DNA from: Marinobacter antarcticus
Lineage (GTDB): Bacteria > Pseudomonadota > Gammaproteobacteria > Pseudomonadales > Oleiphilaceae
DNA length: 64,000 nucleotides
Assembly (NCBI RefSeq): GCF_900142385.1
Contig: NZ_FRAQ01000005.1
Location: 1 to 64,000, forward strand
Reading direction: 5' to 3'
Positions within the stretch are counted from its first letter, which is position 1; each line of letters begins with the position of its first letter. Positions 29,556 to 39,763 of this stretch are shown piece by piece. The position numbers and the translations under genes were made by a program. Below the pieces are notes generated by a model. The model was not told the DNA's origin and searched no databases. It worked only from the letters and a program-made list of their open reading frames with translations.

Positions 29556-31136
29556 TTACCTCTGGCGAAAATGTCTTACCCGCACCCCAGCCAGCGCCAG
29601 AACAACAAAGTAGGCACCACCGCCAGCCACAACCAGCATACCCATATGCTGAGAACGCTCGATGCCGTCCGCCGACAGCCAGCGCATAACCGGCATATTC
29701 AGCCAGAGGATAATGCCAACCATAACCGAGTTCGCCAGACCGATCTGGGCGAGAAATTTTGGCCAGCCGGGCTGGCTTTGCCAGGCACCCTGGCGCTTAA
29801 GCCCACGCCAGAGCAAAACTGCGTTAAGCCACGCGGACATCGAGGTGGCCAGCGCCAGACCCGCATGGGCCAGCGGCACGATGAGGGCCAGATTGAAAAC
29901 CATGTTGGCCATCATCGCAATGATCCCGATTTTCACCGGCGTACGGGTATCCTGGCGCGCAAAAAAACCCGGCGCCAGCACCTTGATAACCATAAAGGCG
30001 AGCAGCCCGGCGGAGTACGCCCGCAAGCTCTGGGCCGACATGGCCACATCCCTGTCGGTGACCTCACCATAATGAAACAAGGTCGCGATTAACGGTTCAG
30101 CCAACAGCCCTAACGCCAGAGCAGAGGGAACCCCGATAATCAGCACAGCACGGACAGCCCAGTCCAGCGTAGCCGCAAACTGGTCAGTGGAGGCTGCGGC
30201 GTGTTTGCGGGACAGGCTCGGCAAAATCACCGTCGCGATGGCAATTCCGAATACACCCAGGGGCAACTCGGAAAGCCGGTCCGAATAATATAGCCAGGAT
30301 ACACTTCCGGTTTGCAGGAACGACGCCAGAACCGTATCCAGCAGAAGGTTGATCTGACTGACAGACACACCGAATAGCGCCGGCACCATCAGTTTGAGGA
30401 TGCGGCTGACACCTTCATGCTGATAATCAACCCGCGGCCGGGGCATAAGCCCCAATCGCATCAGGAACGGCAACTGAAAAAACAACTGAAGCGCGCCGGC
30501 AATGAACACACCCCACGCCAGAGCCATAACCGGCTCGCTCATTAACGGCGAGAGATAGACGGCAGCACCGATCATCGCCAGATTCAGCAAAACCGGCGTA
30601 AAAGCAGGCACAGCAAAACGATCGTAACTGTTGAGAATACCGCCGGCAAACGCCGTCAGGGAAATCATCAGTAAATATGGGAAAGTGATGCGCAGCATGT
30701 CGCTGGTCAGCGCGAATTTGACATCATCGCCCAGAAAGCCAGGGGCAAAGACGGCCGTCAGAAGCGGCGCGCCGAGCATAGCAACCAGAGTGATACCTAG
30801 CAGAACAAGCCCGAGAGAACCGGCAACCGCATCTACCAACCGCTTTACATCGGAGACCGGGTGGTTCTCGCGGTAGGACGAAAGTACGGGTACAAACGCC
30901 TGAGAGAATGCTCCTTCGGCGAAAAGCCGGCGTAAAAAATTGGGTATTTTGAAAGCTACGAAAAAAGCATCGGCCCCGGCACCAGCGCCAAAATAGCGCG
31001 CAATCACCATATCCCGCACCAGGCCCAGAACCCGCGAAAGCATGGTCATCACGCCTACCAGGCCGGAAGACCGAAGCAGGCCGGGCGCTCTGGCAGGTGG
31101 CTGTTTTTCCGGTGATGTTTCGGGTTGCGATGACAT
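29556..31136 (-). CDS. murJ: Lipid II flippase MurJ
   Basis: MurJ moves lipid II across the inner membrane for peptidoglycan synthesis. It is a MOP-superfamily protein with 14 predicted membrane helices. The family signature SRVLGLVRDMVIARYFGAGAGADAFFVAFKIPNFLRRLFAEGAFSQAFVPVL is readable in short blocks near residues 30-80. The ATG at 31136 (526 aa) gives a usual length with a short Pro-rich cytoplasmic tail. A longer open frame to 31235 adds residues without family support. It heads the run toward ribF and ileS, divergent from rpsT. Confidence 0.95.
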   Translation of the reverse strand: MSSQPETSPEKQPPARAPGLLRSSGLVGVMTMLSRVLGLVRDMVIARYFGAGAGADAFFVAFKIPNFLRRLFAEGAFSQAFVPVLSSYRENHPVSDVKRLVDAVAGSLGLVLLGITLVAMLGAPLLTAVFAPGFLGDDVKFALTSDMLRITFPYLLMISLTAFAGGILNSYDRFAVPAFTPVLLNLAMIGAAVYLSPLMSEPVMALAWGVFIAGALQLFFQLPFLMRLGLMPRPRVDYQHEGVSRILKLMVPALFGVSVSQINLLLDTVLASFLQTGSVSWLYYSDRLSELPLGVFGIAIATVILPSLSRKHAAASTDQFAATLDWAVRAVLIIGVPSALALGLLAEPLIATLFHYGEVTDRDVAMSAQSLRAYSAGLLAFMVIKVLAPGFFARQDTRTPVKIGIIAMMANMVFNLALIVPLAHAGLALATSMSAWLNAVLLWRGLKRQGAWQSQPGWPKFLAQIGLANSVMVGIILWLNMPVMRWLSADGIERSQHMGMLVVAGGGAYFVVLALAGVRVRHFRQR

Positions 31137-31272
31137 TCGGGCTTTTATCCGGGTTGCGCACTCTTTCGGCCGGGTATTTCGGGAATTACCTGCTTCCCTA
31201 CCAAACCCGTATCCAGCGAGCCGGGAGTTTACCACAGCCCTTTTGAGTCATGGGATCAAATGGGACTTAGTA

Positions 31273-31301
31273 TTGACATTTACGGGTTTTAGCGGCATAG
31301 T
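31273..31301 (+). promoter_or_regulatory. rpsT promoter
   Basis: TTGACA (31273-31278), a 17-bp spacer and CATAGT (31296-31301). The -35 is perfect and the -10 matches four of six. It lies ~135 nt ahead of the rpsT GTG, leaving a leader long enough for S20 autoregulation. Confidence 0.6.
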
Positions 31302-31436
31302 TTCGCGTCATTTATTTCGACGCGCTTGTTATGGGCGCGCCCGCGATTTCAGGGGGCCTCTGGAAAGCATTTTACCCAGGGTTTTCCGTATAAATCATTC
31401 AGTAACGAACTTTCAGTACTTTCCAGGAGTTTTACG

Positions 31437-31706
31437 GTGGCAAATACCCCGCAAGCCAAAAAGCGCGCACGTCAGAACGAGAACAGCCGCAAGCACAACG
31501 CAAGCCTTCGCTCTATGACCCGCACTTACATGAAAAAAGTGCAGACCCAGATTGAGTCCGGCAACTACGAGGAAGCTCAGGCCGCCTTCAAAACTGCCCA
31601 GCCTATTATGGACGGCATGGTCAACAAGGGCATTTTTACCAAGAACAAAGTTGCCCGCCAGAAGAGCCGCATGAGCGCCAAAATCAAAGCGCTGAAGAGT
31701 GCCTGA
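31437..31706 (+). CDS. rpsT: 30S ribosomal protein S20
   Basis: S20 binds 16S rRNA early in small-subunit assembly. The protein is 89 aa, highly basic and helical: ANTPQAKKRARQNENSRKHN near the start, then LRSMTRTYMKKVQTQIESG and NKGIFTKNKVARQKSRMSAK. The start is GTG at 31437 behind AGGAG; a poor start codon is also found in other rpsT genes. It is a single gene ending at a strong terminator. Confidence 0.97.
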   Translation: MANTPQAKKRARQNENSRKHNASLRSMTRTYMKKVQTQIESGNYEEAQAAFKTAQPIMDGMVNKGIFTKNKVARQKSRMSAKIKALKSA

Positions 31707-31743
31707 TAGCGCCTCGCGCTAACCAAAAGCTCTTGATGCGATT

Positions 31744-31774
31744 AAAAAAACCGGCTCTCAAGCCGGTTTTTTTT
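31744..31774. terminator. Bidirectional terminator between rpsT and proB
   Basis: CCGGCT / AGCCGG with a 4-nt loop (ctca), flanked by seven A's on the left and eight T's on the right. It sits between the convergent rpsT and proB and should act on both. Confidence 0.93.
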
Positions 31775-31777
31775 GCT

Positions 31778-32902
31778 TCAGACAATCACCATATTATCCC
31801 GGTGAATCATCTCTTCGTCGGAAATATAACCCAGAATGTCTGCGATGCTGTTGCTTGAGCGACCCGCTATCGCCCCAGCCTCGCCTGCACTGTAGTTCAC
31901 CAGCCCGCGCGCTATCTCGTTACCCTTCTGATCGACACAAGACACCATCTCGCCACGACGGAACTGCCCTGTCACAGCTTTAACACCGACCGGGAGAAGA
32001 CTGCGTCCACCCAGGCGAAGCACCTTCACCGCACCGTCATCGAGGGTCAGCCTGCCCCGGGTTTGCAGGTGGCTGGCCAGCCACTGCTTTCGCGCCGCGA
32101 TGCGACCCTGCTCAGGAAGCAGCAGCGTGCCAAGAACCTCACCCTGACGCAGCCGGGTAAGAACACCTTCAATGCGCCCGCCCACAACCACCGTGAATGC
32201 CCCGGATCGCGCAGCCAGGCGCGCAGCGCGAAGCTTGGTTTGCATCCCACCGCGACCAAGAACTCCGGCGCTGCCGCCGGCCATGGCATCCAGCTCCCGA
32301 TCACCGGCGAATCGCTCTGTCACCAGGCTCGCATCCGGATTTTTACGCGGATCTTTATCAAACAAACCAAGCTGATCGGTCAGGATAATCAAACCGTCAG
32401 CCTCGACCACATTGGCAACCAGAGCCCCCAGGGTGTCGTTATCACCGAAGCGAATCTCGTCGGTAACCACCGTATCGTTTTCATTCACGATCGGTACAAC
32501 ACCAAAATCCAGCAGCGCCCTGAGCGTACTACGCCCATTCAGGTAACGCTTGCGGTCGGAAAGATCATCGTGGGTCAGCAGAATCTGGGCGGTATGGATG
32601 CCGTGGCGCTTGAACTCCGCCTCCCAGGTCTGCACCAGCCCCATCTGACCTACAGCGGCCGCAGCCTGCAATTCATGCAATTGCTCCGGGCGCTTCTTCC
32701 AACCCAGGCGGCTCATACCCTCCGCCACCGAACCTGAAGACACCACAACCAACTCAACGCCCTGCTCAACCAACGCCGCCATCTGATCCACCCAGAGCCC
32801 TAACGCTGGCACATCCAGGCCACGGCCATCATTAGTCAGAAGGGCACTTCCTATTTTCACCACCAGGCGGCGCGCCTGAGACAGCTGGGCGCGTTCAGTC
32901 AT
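31778..32902 (-). CDS. proB: Glutamate 5-kinase
   Basis: ProB phosphorylates glutamate, the first and feedback-controlled step of proline synthesis. The amino acid kinase domain has [30 protein letters not shown] and [23 protein letters not shown]-terminal PUA domain (~280-374) is present. The start is uncertain: ATG at 32902 (374 aa) or TTG at 32914 (378 aa), both just after obgE, whose stop is at 32918. The family is about 367-375 aa, so I use the ATG. proA is not adjacent. Confidence 0.95.
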   Translation of the reverse strand: MTERAQLSQARRLVVKIGSALLTNDGRGLDVPALGLWVDQMAALVEQGVELVVVSSGSVAEGMSRLGWKKRPEQLHELQAAAAVGQMGLVQTWEAEFKRHGIHTAQILLTHDDLSDRKRYLNGRSTLRALLDFGVVPIVNENDTVVTDEIRFGDNDTLGALVANVVEADGLIILTDQLGLFDKDPRKNPDASLVTERFAGDRELDAMAGGSAGVLGRGGMQTKLRAARLAARSGAFTVVVGGRIEGVLTRLRQGEVLGTLLLPEQGRIAARKQWLASHLQTRGRLTLDDGAVKVLRLGGRSLLPVGVKAVTGQFRRGEMVSCVDQKGNEIARGLVNYSAGEAGAIAGRSSNSIADILGYISDEEMIHRDNMVIV

Positions 32903-32917
32903 GGTAAAAGCCAAAAT

Positions 32918-34114
<1,197 letters not shown>

Positions 34115-34141
34115 TCAACCCTTTGCGCGTGGCGCATAAAC

Positions 34142-34179
34142 TAAAAAGCCCCGCAGCCTCAAGGAAGCTTTGCGGGGCT
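34142..34179 (-). terminator. Intrinsic terminator after rplU-rpmA
   Basis: The stem AGCCCCGCA / TGCGGGGCT (34147-34155 and 34171-34179) is followed on the minus strand by TTTTTA. It lies between rpmA and obgE, suggesting obgE has some transcription of its own or depends on read-through. The remaining gap to rpmA has no recognised feature. Confidence 0.9.
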
Positions 34180-34257
34180 CCAGACAGCTCCGAATCCTAT
34201 CTATGCCGACAGGATATCAGGGCTGCCCAAGGTTCGACAGAACCGGATTGCCGCTGC

Positions 34258-34521
34258 TTACGCAGCAGCTGGAACGATGCTTACGAACTTACGGTTTTGC
34301 GGACCTTTTACTTCGAACTTGACCTGGCCGCCTGCTTTCGCGAACAACGTATGGTCTTTGCCCAGGCCAACATTTGTTCCAGCGTGGAAACGGGTTCCGC
34401 GCTGACGAACAATAATGCTGCCTGCAGATACTGATTCGCCGCCGTAGCGCTTCACACCAAGTCGTTTCGACTCGGAATCGCGACCGTTACGGGTACTACC
34501 TGCTGCTTTTTTGTGAGCCAT
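34258..34521 (-). CDS. rpmA: 50S ribosomal protein L27
   Basis: L27 reaches toward the peptidyl transferase centre. The 87-aa protein begins [20 protein letters not shown], with the conserved KRYGGESV ([20 protein letters not shown]) and [20 protein letters not shown]. There is no Firmicutes-type N-terminal extension. It follows rplU by 36 nt. Confidence 0.98.
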   Translation of the reverse strand: MAHKKAAGSTRNGRDSESKRLGVKRYGGESVSAGSIIVRQRGTRFHAGTNVGLGKDHTLFAKAGGQVKFEVKGPQNRKFVSIVPAAA

Positions 34522-34557
34522 GACAAGCCTCCTGATTAAGGGGTTTTTTCGGGGAGC

Positions 34558-34869
34558 TTAGCCCTGAATACCCGTGATCTTGACTTCAGTAAACCACTGA
34601 CGGTGGCCCTGACGCTTCATTGAGTGCTTACGACGACGGAACTTGATGATCTGGATCTTGTCGTGACGGCCGTGGCTAACCACTTCCGCAGTGACTTTGG
34701 CACCATCAACAACCGGCGCGCCAACTTTGAAATTGTCGCCATCAGCGATCAGCAGAACGCGGTCAAACTCGACGTTGCCGCCGGTTTCCACTTCCAGCTT
34801 TTCCAGCTTCAGAGTTTCGCCTTCTTTAACACGGTGTTGTTTACCACCGCTAACAATAACTGCGTACAT
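34558..34869 (-). CDS. rplU: 50S ribosomal protein L21
   Basis: L21 is a structural protein of the large subunit. The family start is [20 protein letters not shown], so I use the ATG at 34869 (103 aa, preceded by GGAG); the in-frame start at 34893 adds eight residues. The C-terminal [21 protein letters not shown] binds rRNA. It heads rplU-rpmA. Confidence 0.97.
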   Translation of the reverse strand: MYAVIVSGGKQHRVKEGETLKLEKLEVETGGNVEFDRVLLIADGDNFKVGAPVVDGAKVTAEVVSHGRHDKIQIIKFRRRKHSMKRQGHRQWFTEVKITGIQG

Positions 34870-34978
34870 TAACATTCTCCGCGATTGACCCATCCCTGCT
34901 CTTATCCACCTGGTTCTAAGGGAAGCGCTCTGGCGACCCTATAGCAGGGAGCGCAGGTTGGGATGAGTTGGGCGCGTG

Positions 34979-35007
34979 ATTGTACGAAAAGGCGCTTCGT
35001 ATTACAA
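34979..35007 (-). promoter_or_regulatory. Probable rplU promoter
   Basis: On the minus strand: TTGTAA (35002-35007), a 17-bp spacer, TACAAT (34979-34984). It matches four and five of six consensus bases. It is back to back with the ispB promoter at 35014-35042. Confidence 0.55.
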
Positions 35008-35013
35008 GTCAAG

Positions 35014-35042
35014 TTGACACTAACCGCGGCAATACCTAGCAT
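35014..35042 (+). promoter_or_regulatory. Probable ispB promoter
   Basis: TTGACA (35014-35019), a 17-bp spacer, TAGCAT (35037-35042): a perfect -35 and four of six in the -10. It lies ~75 bp ahead of the ispB ATG at 35119, supporting that internal start over the open frame beginning at 34963. Confidence 0.55.
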
Positions 35043-35118
35043 TGCCGCGTCCTACCTGTATTATCAGCACACTAGGCATCTACATAACTACGACACCAGC
35101 AAGGGACCCGCAAGCCGC

Positions 35119-36087
35119 ATGACAGCCCAGCGCATTTACGACACCGTGGCAGACGATTTCAGCCGCGTTAATGACCTGATCATCCAGCGACTTTCTTCGG
35201 ACGTCCCTCTGGTAGAGAAAATAGCCCAGTACATCATTGAAAGCGGCGGTAAGCGCTTGCGGCCCTTGCTGGTTTTGCTTTCCAGTCGGGCCGCAGGCTA
35301 TAACAAAGACGAGCATCTCAAACTGGCAGCGGTCATTGAGTTCCTGCATACCGCAACCCTTCTCCACGACGATGTGGTAGATACTTCCGACATGCGCCGG
35401 GGTCGAAGCACGGCCAACGCCAAGTGGGGGAATGCCCCCAGCGTGCTGGTAGGTGATTTCCTCTACGCCCGTGCGTTTGAGATGATGGTAGAGCTACAAA
35501 GCCTTCCTATTATGAACGTGCTGTCCCACGCCACTGCGGTGATCGCCCAAGGCGAGGTCATGCAACTGATGAATATCAAAAACCCGGATCTTTCCGAAGA
35601 TCAGTACATGGCCGTCATCCACAATAAAACCGCCATGCTTTTCGAAGCAGCAGCCCATTCCGGCGCCTTACTCGCCAGCGCAGACGATGCGCAGGAGCAG
35701 GCATTGAAAAACTACGGCAAACATCTGGGCCTGGCCTTCCAGTTGGTGGACGACGTTCTGGATTATCGCGGTGATGCCGAAGCCATGGGCAAAAACGTCG
35801 GCGACGACCTGGCAGAAGGTAAAACCACCCTGCCGCTGATCCACGCCATGGAAAACAGCAACGAAGAAGACCGCCAGCTCATCCGCCAGGCTATCCGCAA
35901 AGGCGGGCTGGATGACTTGTCACGGATTCTCAAACTTGTTGAGGCATCCGGCGCACTGGAATACACCATGGAGCGGGCCAGGGCCGAGGCGGCCAAGGCC
36001 TCAGACACCCTGAACGCTCTTGCCGCCTCGCCCCATAAAGAAGCCCTGGAACTGCTCACCCAAGTCGCCGTGGCCCGAGTCAGCTAA
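35119..36087 (+). CDS. ispB: Polyprenyl (octaprenyl) diphosphate synthase
   Basis: IspB extends farnesyl diphosphate to the side chain of ubiquinone. It is a trans-prenyltransferase with both Asp-rich motifs: LLHDDVVD (first, with the DMRRG that follows) and LVDDVLDY (second). Other blocks are SGGKRLRPLL and GEVMQLMNI. The ATG at 35119 gives 322 aa (E. coli 323). Chain length (C40 or C45) cannot be told from the sequence by eye. Its 3' end overlaps the convergent yqjG-like gene by 8 nt. Confidence 0.94.
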   Translation: MTAQRIYDTVADDFSRVNDLIIQRLSSDVPLVEKIAQYIIESGGKRLRPLLVLLSSRAAGYNKDEHLKLAAVIEFLHTATLLHDDVVDTSDMRRGRSTANAKWGNAPSVLVGDFLYARAFEMMVELQSLPIMNVLSHATAVIAQGEVMQLMNIKNPDLSEDQYMAVIHNKTAMLFEAAAHSGALLASADDAQEQALKNYGKHLGLAFQLVDDVLDYRGDAEAMGKNVGDDLAEGKTTLPLIHAMENSNEEDRQLIRQAIRKGGLDDLSRILKLVEASGALEYTMERARAEAAKASDTLNALAASPHKEALELLTQVAVARVS

Positions 36088-37066
36088 GATCTCCCCGCCC
36101 GTGGGGCGCCGTGAAATCAAGCAACGGCCCCACCGGAACAATCTGCGTAGGGTTAACGGTACGCTGACTCACGTAATAGTGCCGCTTGATCTGATCAATA
36201 TCCACCGTCCCCGCCACACCGGGCACCTGATACAGCTCCCTCAGATAACCTGAAAGCGCCGGAAAATCACTGATACGCTGGCGATTACATTTGAAGTGCC
36301 CGTAGTACACGGCGTCAAAACGAATCAGCGTTGTAAACAACCGCCAATCGGCTTCTGTTAAATGGCTCCCCGCCAGATAACGCTGCGCTGACAATCGCGC
36401 CTCCAGCCAGCCCAGTGAATCGAACAGCTCGGAATACGCCTTTTCATACTGCACCTGAGCCGTCGCAAAGCCTGCTTTATAAACACCATTATTAACCGTG
36501 TGGTAAACCCGCTCATTCACGGCATCAACCTCCGCACGAAGCGCGTTGGGATAGAAGTCCACATCGCTGAGCACATCGTCCAGGCCATCAAACGCGGAAT
36601 TAAACATCCGTATAATATCCGCCGACTCATTACTGGCAATGGTCTGTTTGTGCTTATCCCACAACACCGGAACCGTCACCCGCCCCGAATACTCCGGCGC
36701 TGCTTTTGTGTACACCTGGTGCATAAACCGGAAGTCATACAGATCATCTCTGTGCGCCTGCTCACCGGAGCGAAATTCCCAGCCGTTCTCAAGCATGTCC
36801 GGATGCACAACTGACACGGAAATATGGGCCTCAAGCCCCTTCAACTTCCGGAAAATCAACGTCCGATGAGCCCATGGGCAGGCCAGGGACACGTATAAAT
36901 GATAACGCCCCGACTCAGCCTTAAAACCACCCTCACCCGCCAGCCCCGGCGAGCCATCAGCCGTTACCCAGTTCCGGAACCGCGCCGCCTCTCGCTCAAA
37001 CTTACCGCCGGTCTTGCCGGTGTCATACCACTGATCATGCCATTTTCCGTCGACGAGAAGACCCAT
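36080..37066 (-). CDS. yqjG: Glutathionyl-hydroquinone reductase (YqjG/Xi-class GST)
   Basis: Enzymes of this class reduce glutathionyl-hydroquinones with GSH, releasing the hydroquinone and glutathione disulfide, probably to rescue quinones from adducts. The thioredoxin-fold domain has the catalytic Cys in SLACPWAHRTLIFRKLKGLE, and a C-terminal helical GST domain follows. The ATG at 37066 (328 aa) has GGAG upstream; a TTG four codons earlier is the other possible start. It is divergent from a LysR regulator with a 102-bp gap, which suggests that regulator controls it. Confidence 0.92.
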   Translation of the reverse strand: MGLLVDGKWHDQWYDTGKTGGKFEREAARFRNWVTADGSPGLAGEGGFKAESGRYHLYVSLACPWAHRTLIFRKLKGLEAHISVSVVHPDMLENGWEFRSGEQAHRDDLYDFRFMHQVYTKAAPEYSGRVTVPVLWDKHKQTIASNESADIIRMFNSAFDGLDDVLSDVDFYPNALRAEVDAVNERVYHTVNNGVYKAGFATAQVQYEKAYSELFDSLGWLEARLSAQRYLAGSHLTEADWRLFTTLIRFDAVYYGHFKCNRQRISDFPALSGYLRELYQVPGVAGTVDIDQIKRHYYVSQRTVNPTQIVPVGPLLDFTAPHGRGDLS

Positions 37067-37168
37067 ACCTGACTCCAATGAATATACTGATAACTAGAGA
37101 AGAATAACGGTGACCCTGCTACCCTCTCAAACAAGCAATTCTGGCCAACAACCTCAGATAATTCGAAC

Positions 37169-38080
37169 ATGCACACAGCCATCACCATAGACGCCCTCAA
37201 AGTCCTCGACGCCATCGACCGCAAAGGCAGCTTCGCCGGTGCCGCCGCCGAACTCTTCCGGGTGCCATCGGCCATCAGCTACACCGTGCAAAAGCTCGAA
37301 GAAGACCTGAACGTAACCCTATTCGACAGAAGCGGACATCGGGCCGTGCTTACCCCTGCGGGCCGATACCTGCTCGAAGAAGGTCGAACCCTGCTTGATG
37401 CTGCCGAAAACCTTGCACACTCAACCCGGCAGGTCGCCCAGGGCTGGGAAACCAGACTGCGCATCGGATTCAACTCATTGTTGCCGGCGGAGTGCCTGTT
37501 TCCGGCCATAAAAGAGTTCTGCGCAATGGGTATTCCCGTTGACGTTCAGGTTACAGAAGAAGTTTTTGCCGGCACCTGGGATGCGCTCCAAAGTCGCAGG
37601 GTGGATCTTATTATTGGCGCCGACGACATCAGCAAACCCGCCGGAAACTTCACCTGCCATATCCTTGGCAAATTGGCCTTTGTTTTTGCGGTCTCTCCCG
37701 ACCACCCGCTGGCAAATGCAGAAGAACCGCTGAGTGAAGATGATATCTGCCGCTTCCCGGCAGCGGTTGCCGCGGACACATCTCGCTCTCTACCCGCCGG
37801 CCATGCCGGCATCTTTCAAAGGCAGCGCACTCTGACGGGCACCAATATCGACCATAAAATTGCCATGCAAAAAGCAGGTCTCGGTGTGGGCTGGTTACCA
37901 AAACCTCGGGTGAAAGAACTTCTTGCTTCCGGCCAGCTCGTCGAAAAACAGGTATGTGAACCAAGACAGCCCGTCGCGCTCCAGGCCGCAAGACACGCAG
38001 ACGATAAAGGTAAGGCCCTGATATGGTTCTGGCAAAAACTGATCGACGACCCGGCCGTAACAGACTGGCTGGATAAATAG
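37169..38080 (+). CDS. LysR-family transcriptional regulator
   Basis: The 303-aa protein has an N-terminal winged helix-turn-helix: DRKGSFAGAAAELFRVPSAI, then YTVQKLEEDLNVTLFDRSGH. The C-terminal periplasmic-binding-like effector domain starts around residue 90 with LRIGFNSLLPAECLFPAI. LysR proteins usually control a divergent neighbour, here the glutathionyl-hydroquinone reductase. E. coli has YhaJ as a LysR-type activator of yqjFG, so a quinone-like inducer is possible; this is inference. Confidence 0.9.
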   Translation: MHTAITIDALKVLDAIDRKGSFAGAAAELFRVPSAISYTVQKLEEDLNVTLFDRSGHRAVLTPAGRYLLEEGRTLLDAAENLAHSTRQVAQGWETRLRIGFNSLLPAECLFPAIKEFCAMGIPVDVQVTEEVFAGTWDALQSRRVDLIIGADDISKPAGNFTCHILGKLAFVFAVSPDHPLANAEEPLSEDDICRFPAAVAADTSRSLPAGHAGIFQRQRTLTGTNIDHKIAMQKAGLGVGWLPKPRVKELLASGQLVEKQVCEPRQPVALQAARHADDKGKALIWFWQKLIDDPAVTDWLDK

Positions 38081-38205
38081 TGCCTCGGGACCGGCTGGTG
38101 CCTGAATGACTCCGCCGCAGAATCCTGGCAGGCAAATGAGTCAACGGGATCAACAATCGGTTCATCTATACTGCGACGAACCTTAATAACGAACGGAGCC
38201 CATTG

Positions 38206-39735
38206 ATGCGGCAGCTATCCGAACTGGACGCTTCCTTCCTATACCTCGAATCCGAGATCGCGCCGATGCATATCGGTAGCATCTACCTCTTCGATGCCAG
38301 CGAGCGGGAAACGCCTCTGGCGTTCAGTACCTTTGTTGCTTATCTGCGGAGCCGTCTTCACGTAGTGCCCGTTTTCCGCCAGCGCCTGAAGGAAATACCC
38401 CTTCGTCTGGGCCGGCCATACTGGATTGATGATCCTGATTTCAGCATTGAAAGGCACCTGGCCTATGTAAGCCTTGGCGAAAACAGCCGGGAAGCCAGCC
38501 TGATGACGCTTGCATCGAGGATTCTCGAAGAGCCTCTGAAGCGGGATCGCCCGCTTTGGCACATAACCTTCGTGGATGGTTTTCGGCTGGGCGAAGAGAA
38601 AGATGGAAAAGAAGGCTTCGCACTCATCGTCAAACTACATCATGCAGCCATTGATGCCTTCAGTGGCGAGGAAATCATCGGCAAACTGCTGGAGTACACG
38701 CCGGAACCGCAACGGATCAGCGCGCCACGCCCCTGGCAACCGCGTCCAGAGCCTTCAGAAGAACGGGTAATGATCCAGGCCGCTACCAACATCCTGCGCG
38801 CACCCTGGCGATTCGCCTCGCTGGCAGCAGGCGCTGCGGAGACAACTGCCCGGGGGCTGATCCAGAAGCAGCTGCTAAAAATCCCCCTGCCATTTCCCTT
38901 GTTTTCCGCACCTCACAGCCCATTCAACCGGCAGATCACGGCCAATCGCAAAATCGTATCCGCCAACATTGAATTATCCCGCCTCAAAGCGATCAAGGCG
39001 GCACTGGGTGATGTCACACTTAATGATGTGGTGCTGGGGCTTTGCGCGGAAACACTACGACGATATCTTGGCGAGCAGGGGGCAGACACGGGCCAGTCTC
39101 TGATTGCCATGACTCCCATCTCGGTGCGCTCAAGCACTCTGCGCAGAACCACCGGAAACCAGATGTCTGCCATGCTGCTGGACCTTGCCACTAACGAATC
39201 CGATCCGGCCCGGCGCATTCGCAGGATTCACTGGAACGCGGTGGCCTCAGAGCCATACCGGGAAGCCATCGCGGCAGACCGGCTCACAGAGCTTTTACCT
39301 TCAAGCATGTTGGCATTGTCAGCACGGCTGTATTCGGAGCTGCAGATTGCCCAGCGCTATCGGCCTGTGTTCAACCTGCCCATTACCAACGTGCCCGGCC
39401 CCCAAGTGCCCCTGTACTTGCAGGGCGCGAAACTGGCGCAGCAATATAATGCCGCACCGCTGTTCGACAGCATGGGGCTGGTTATTGTTGCCGTGAGCTA
39501 TCAGGGCAGCCTGACACTCAACTTTACCATCTGCCCCGATGTCGTGGCCCAGGGCGATTCGCTCCGGAACCATGTCTGTGAAAGCCTGGAAGCCATCGAG
39601 GAAGCCGCCGGCGATCTGGATCCGGAGGAGATGCACACGCCTCTCATAGAAACCCGGAACCAGACACTGCTTGACGATACAATAAGCTTACTGGAAAGCG
39701 CGCTGAAGAAGCTTACGGGCCGCTTCAGGCGATAA
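38206..39735 (+). CDS. Wax ester synthase / acyl-CoA:diacylglycerol acyltransferase (WS/DGAT)
   Basis: WS/DGAT joins acyl-CoA to fatty alcohols or diacylglycerol to make storage wax esters or triacylglycerol; Marinobacter often has several copies. Recognisable features are MRQLSELDASFLYLE, RPLWHITFVDGF, the active-site region HHAAIDAF (H145, H146, D150), TLNDVVLGLCAE and NLPITNVPGPQVPLYLQGAK. The canonical motif is HHxxxDG; here the last residue is Ala151. Both His and Asp are kept, so activity is still possible. Length is 509 aa, larger than the ~455-473 aa of well-studied members, with an extra linker near residues 165-190. The gene is alone, after the LysR gene. Its ATG lies behind CGGAG. 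Confidence 0.88.
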   Translation: MRQLSELDASFLYLESEIAPMHIGSIYLFDASERETPLAFSTFVAYLRSRLHVVPVFRQRLKEIPLRLGRPYWIDDPDFSIERHLAYVSLGENSREASLMTLASRILEEPLKRDRPLWHITFVDGFRLGEEKDGKEGFALIVKLHHAAIDAFSGEEIIGKLLEYTPEPQRISAPRPWQPRPEPSEERVMIQAATNILRAPWRFASLAAGAAETTARGLIQKQLLKIPLPFPLFSAPHSPFNRQITANRKIVSANIELSRLKAIKAALGDVTLNDVVLGLCAETLRRYLGEQGADTGQSLIAMTPISVRSSTLRRTTGNQMSAMLLDLATNESDPARRIRRIHWNAVASEPYREAIAADRLTELLPSSMLALSARLYSELQIAQRYRPVFNLPITNVPGPQVPLYLQGAKLAQQYNAAPLFDSMGLVIVAVSYQGSLTLNFTICPDVVAQGDSLRNHVCESLEAIEEAAGDLDPEEMHTPLIETRNQTLLDDTISLLESALKKLTGRFRR

Positions 39736-39763
39736 TGGCTGACGCAGCGCCAGCGCCGGGCGA

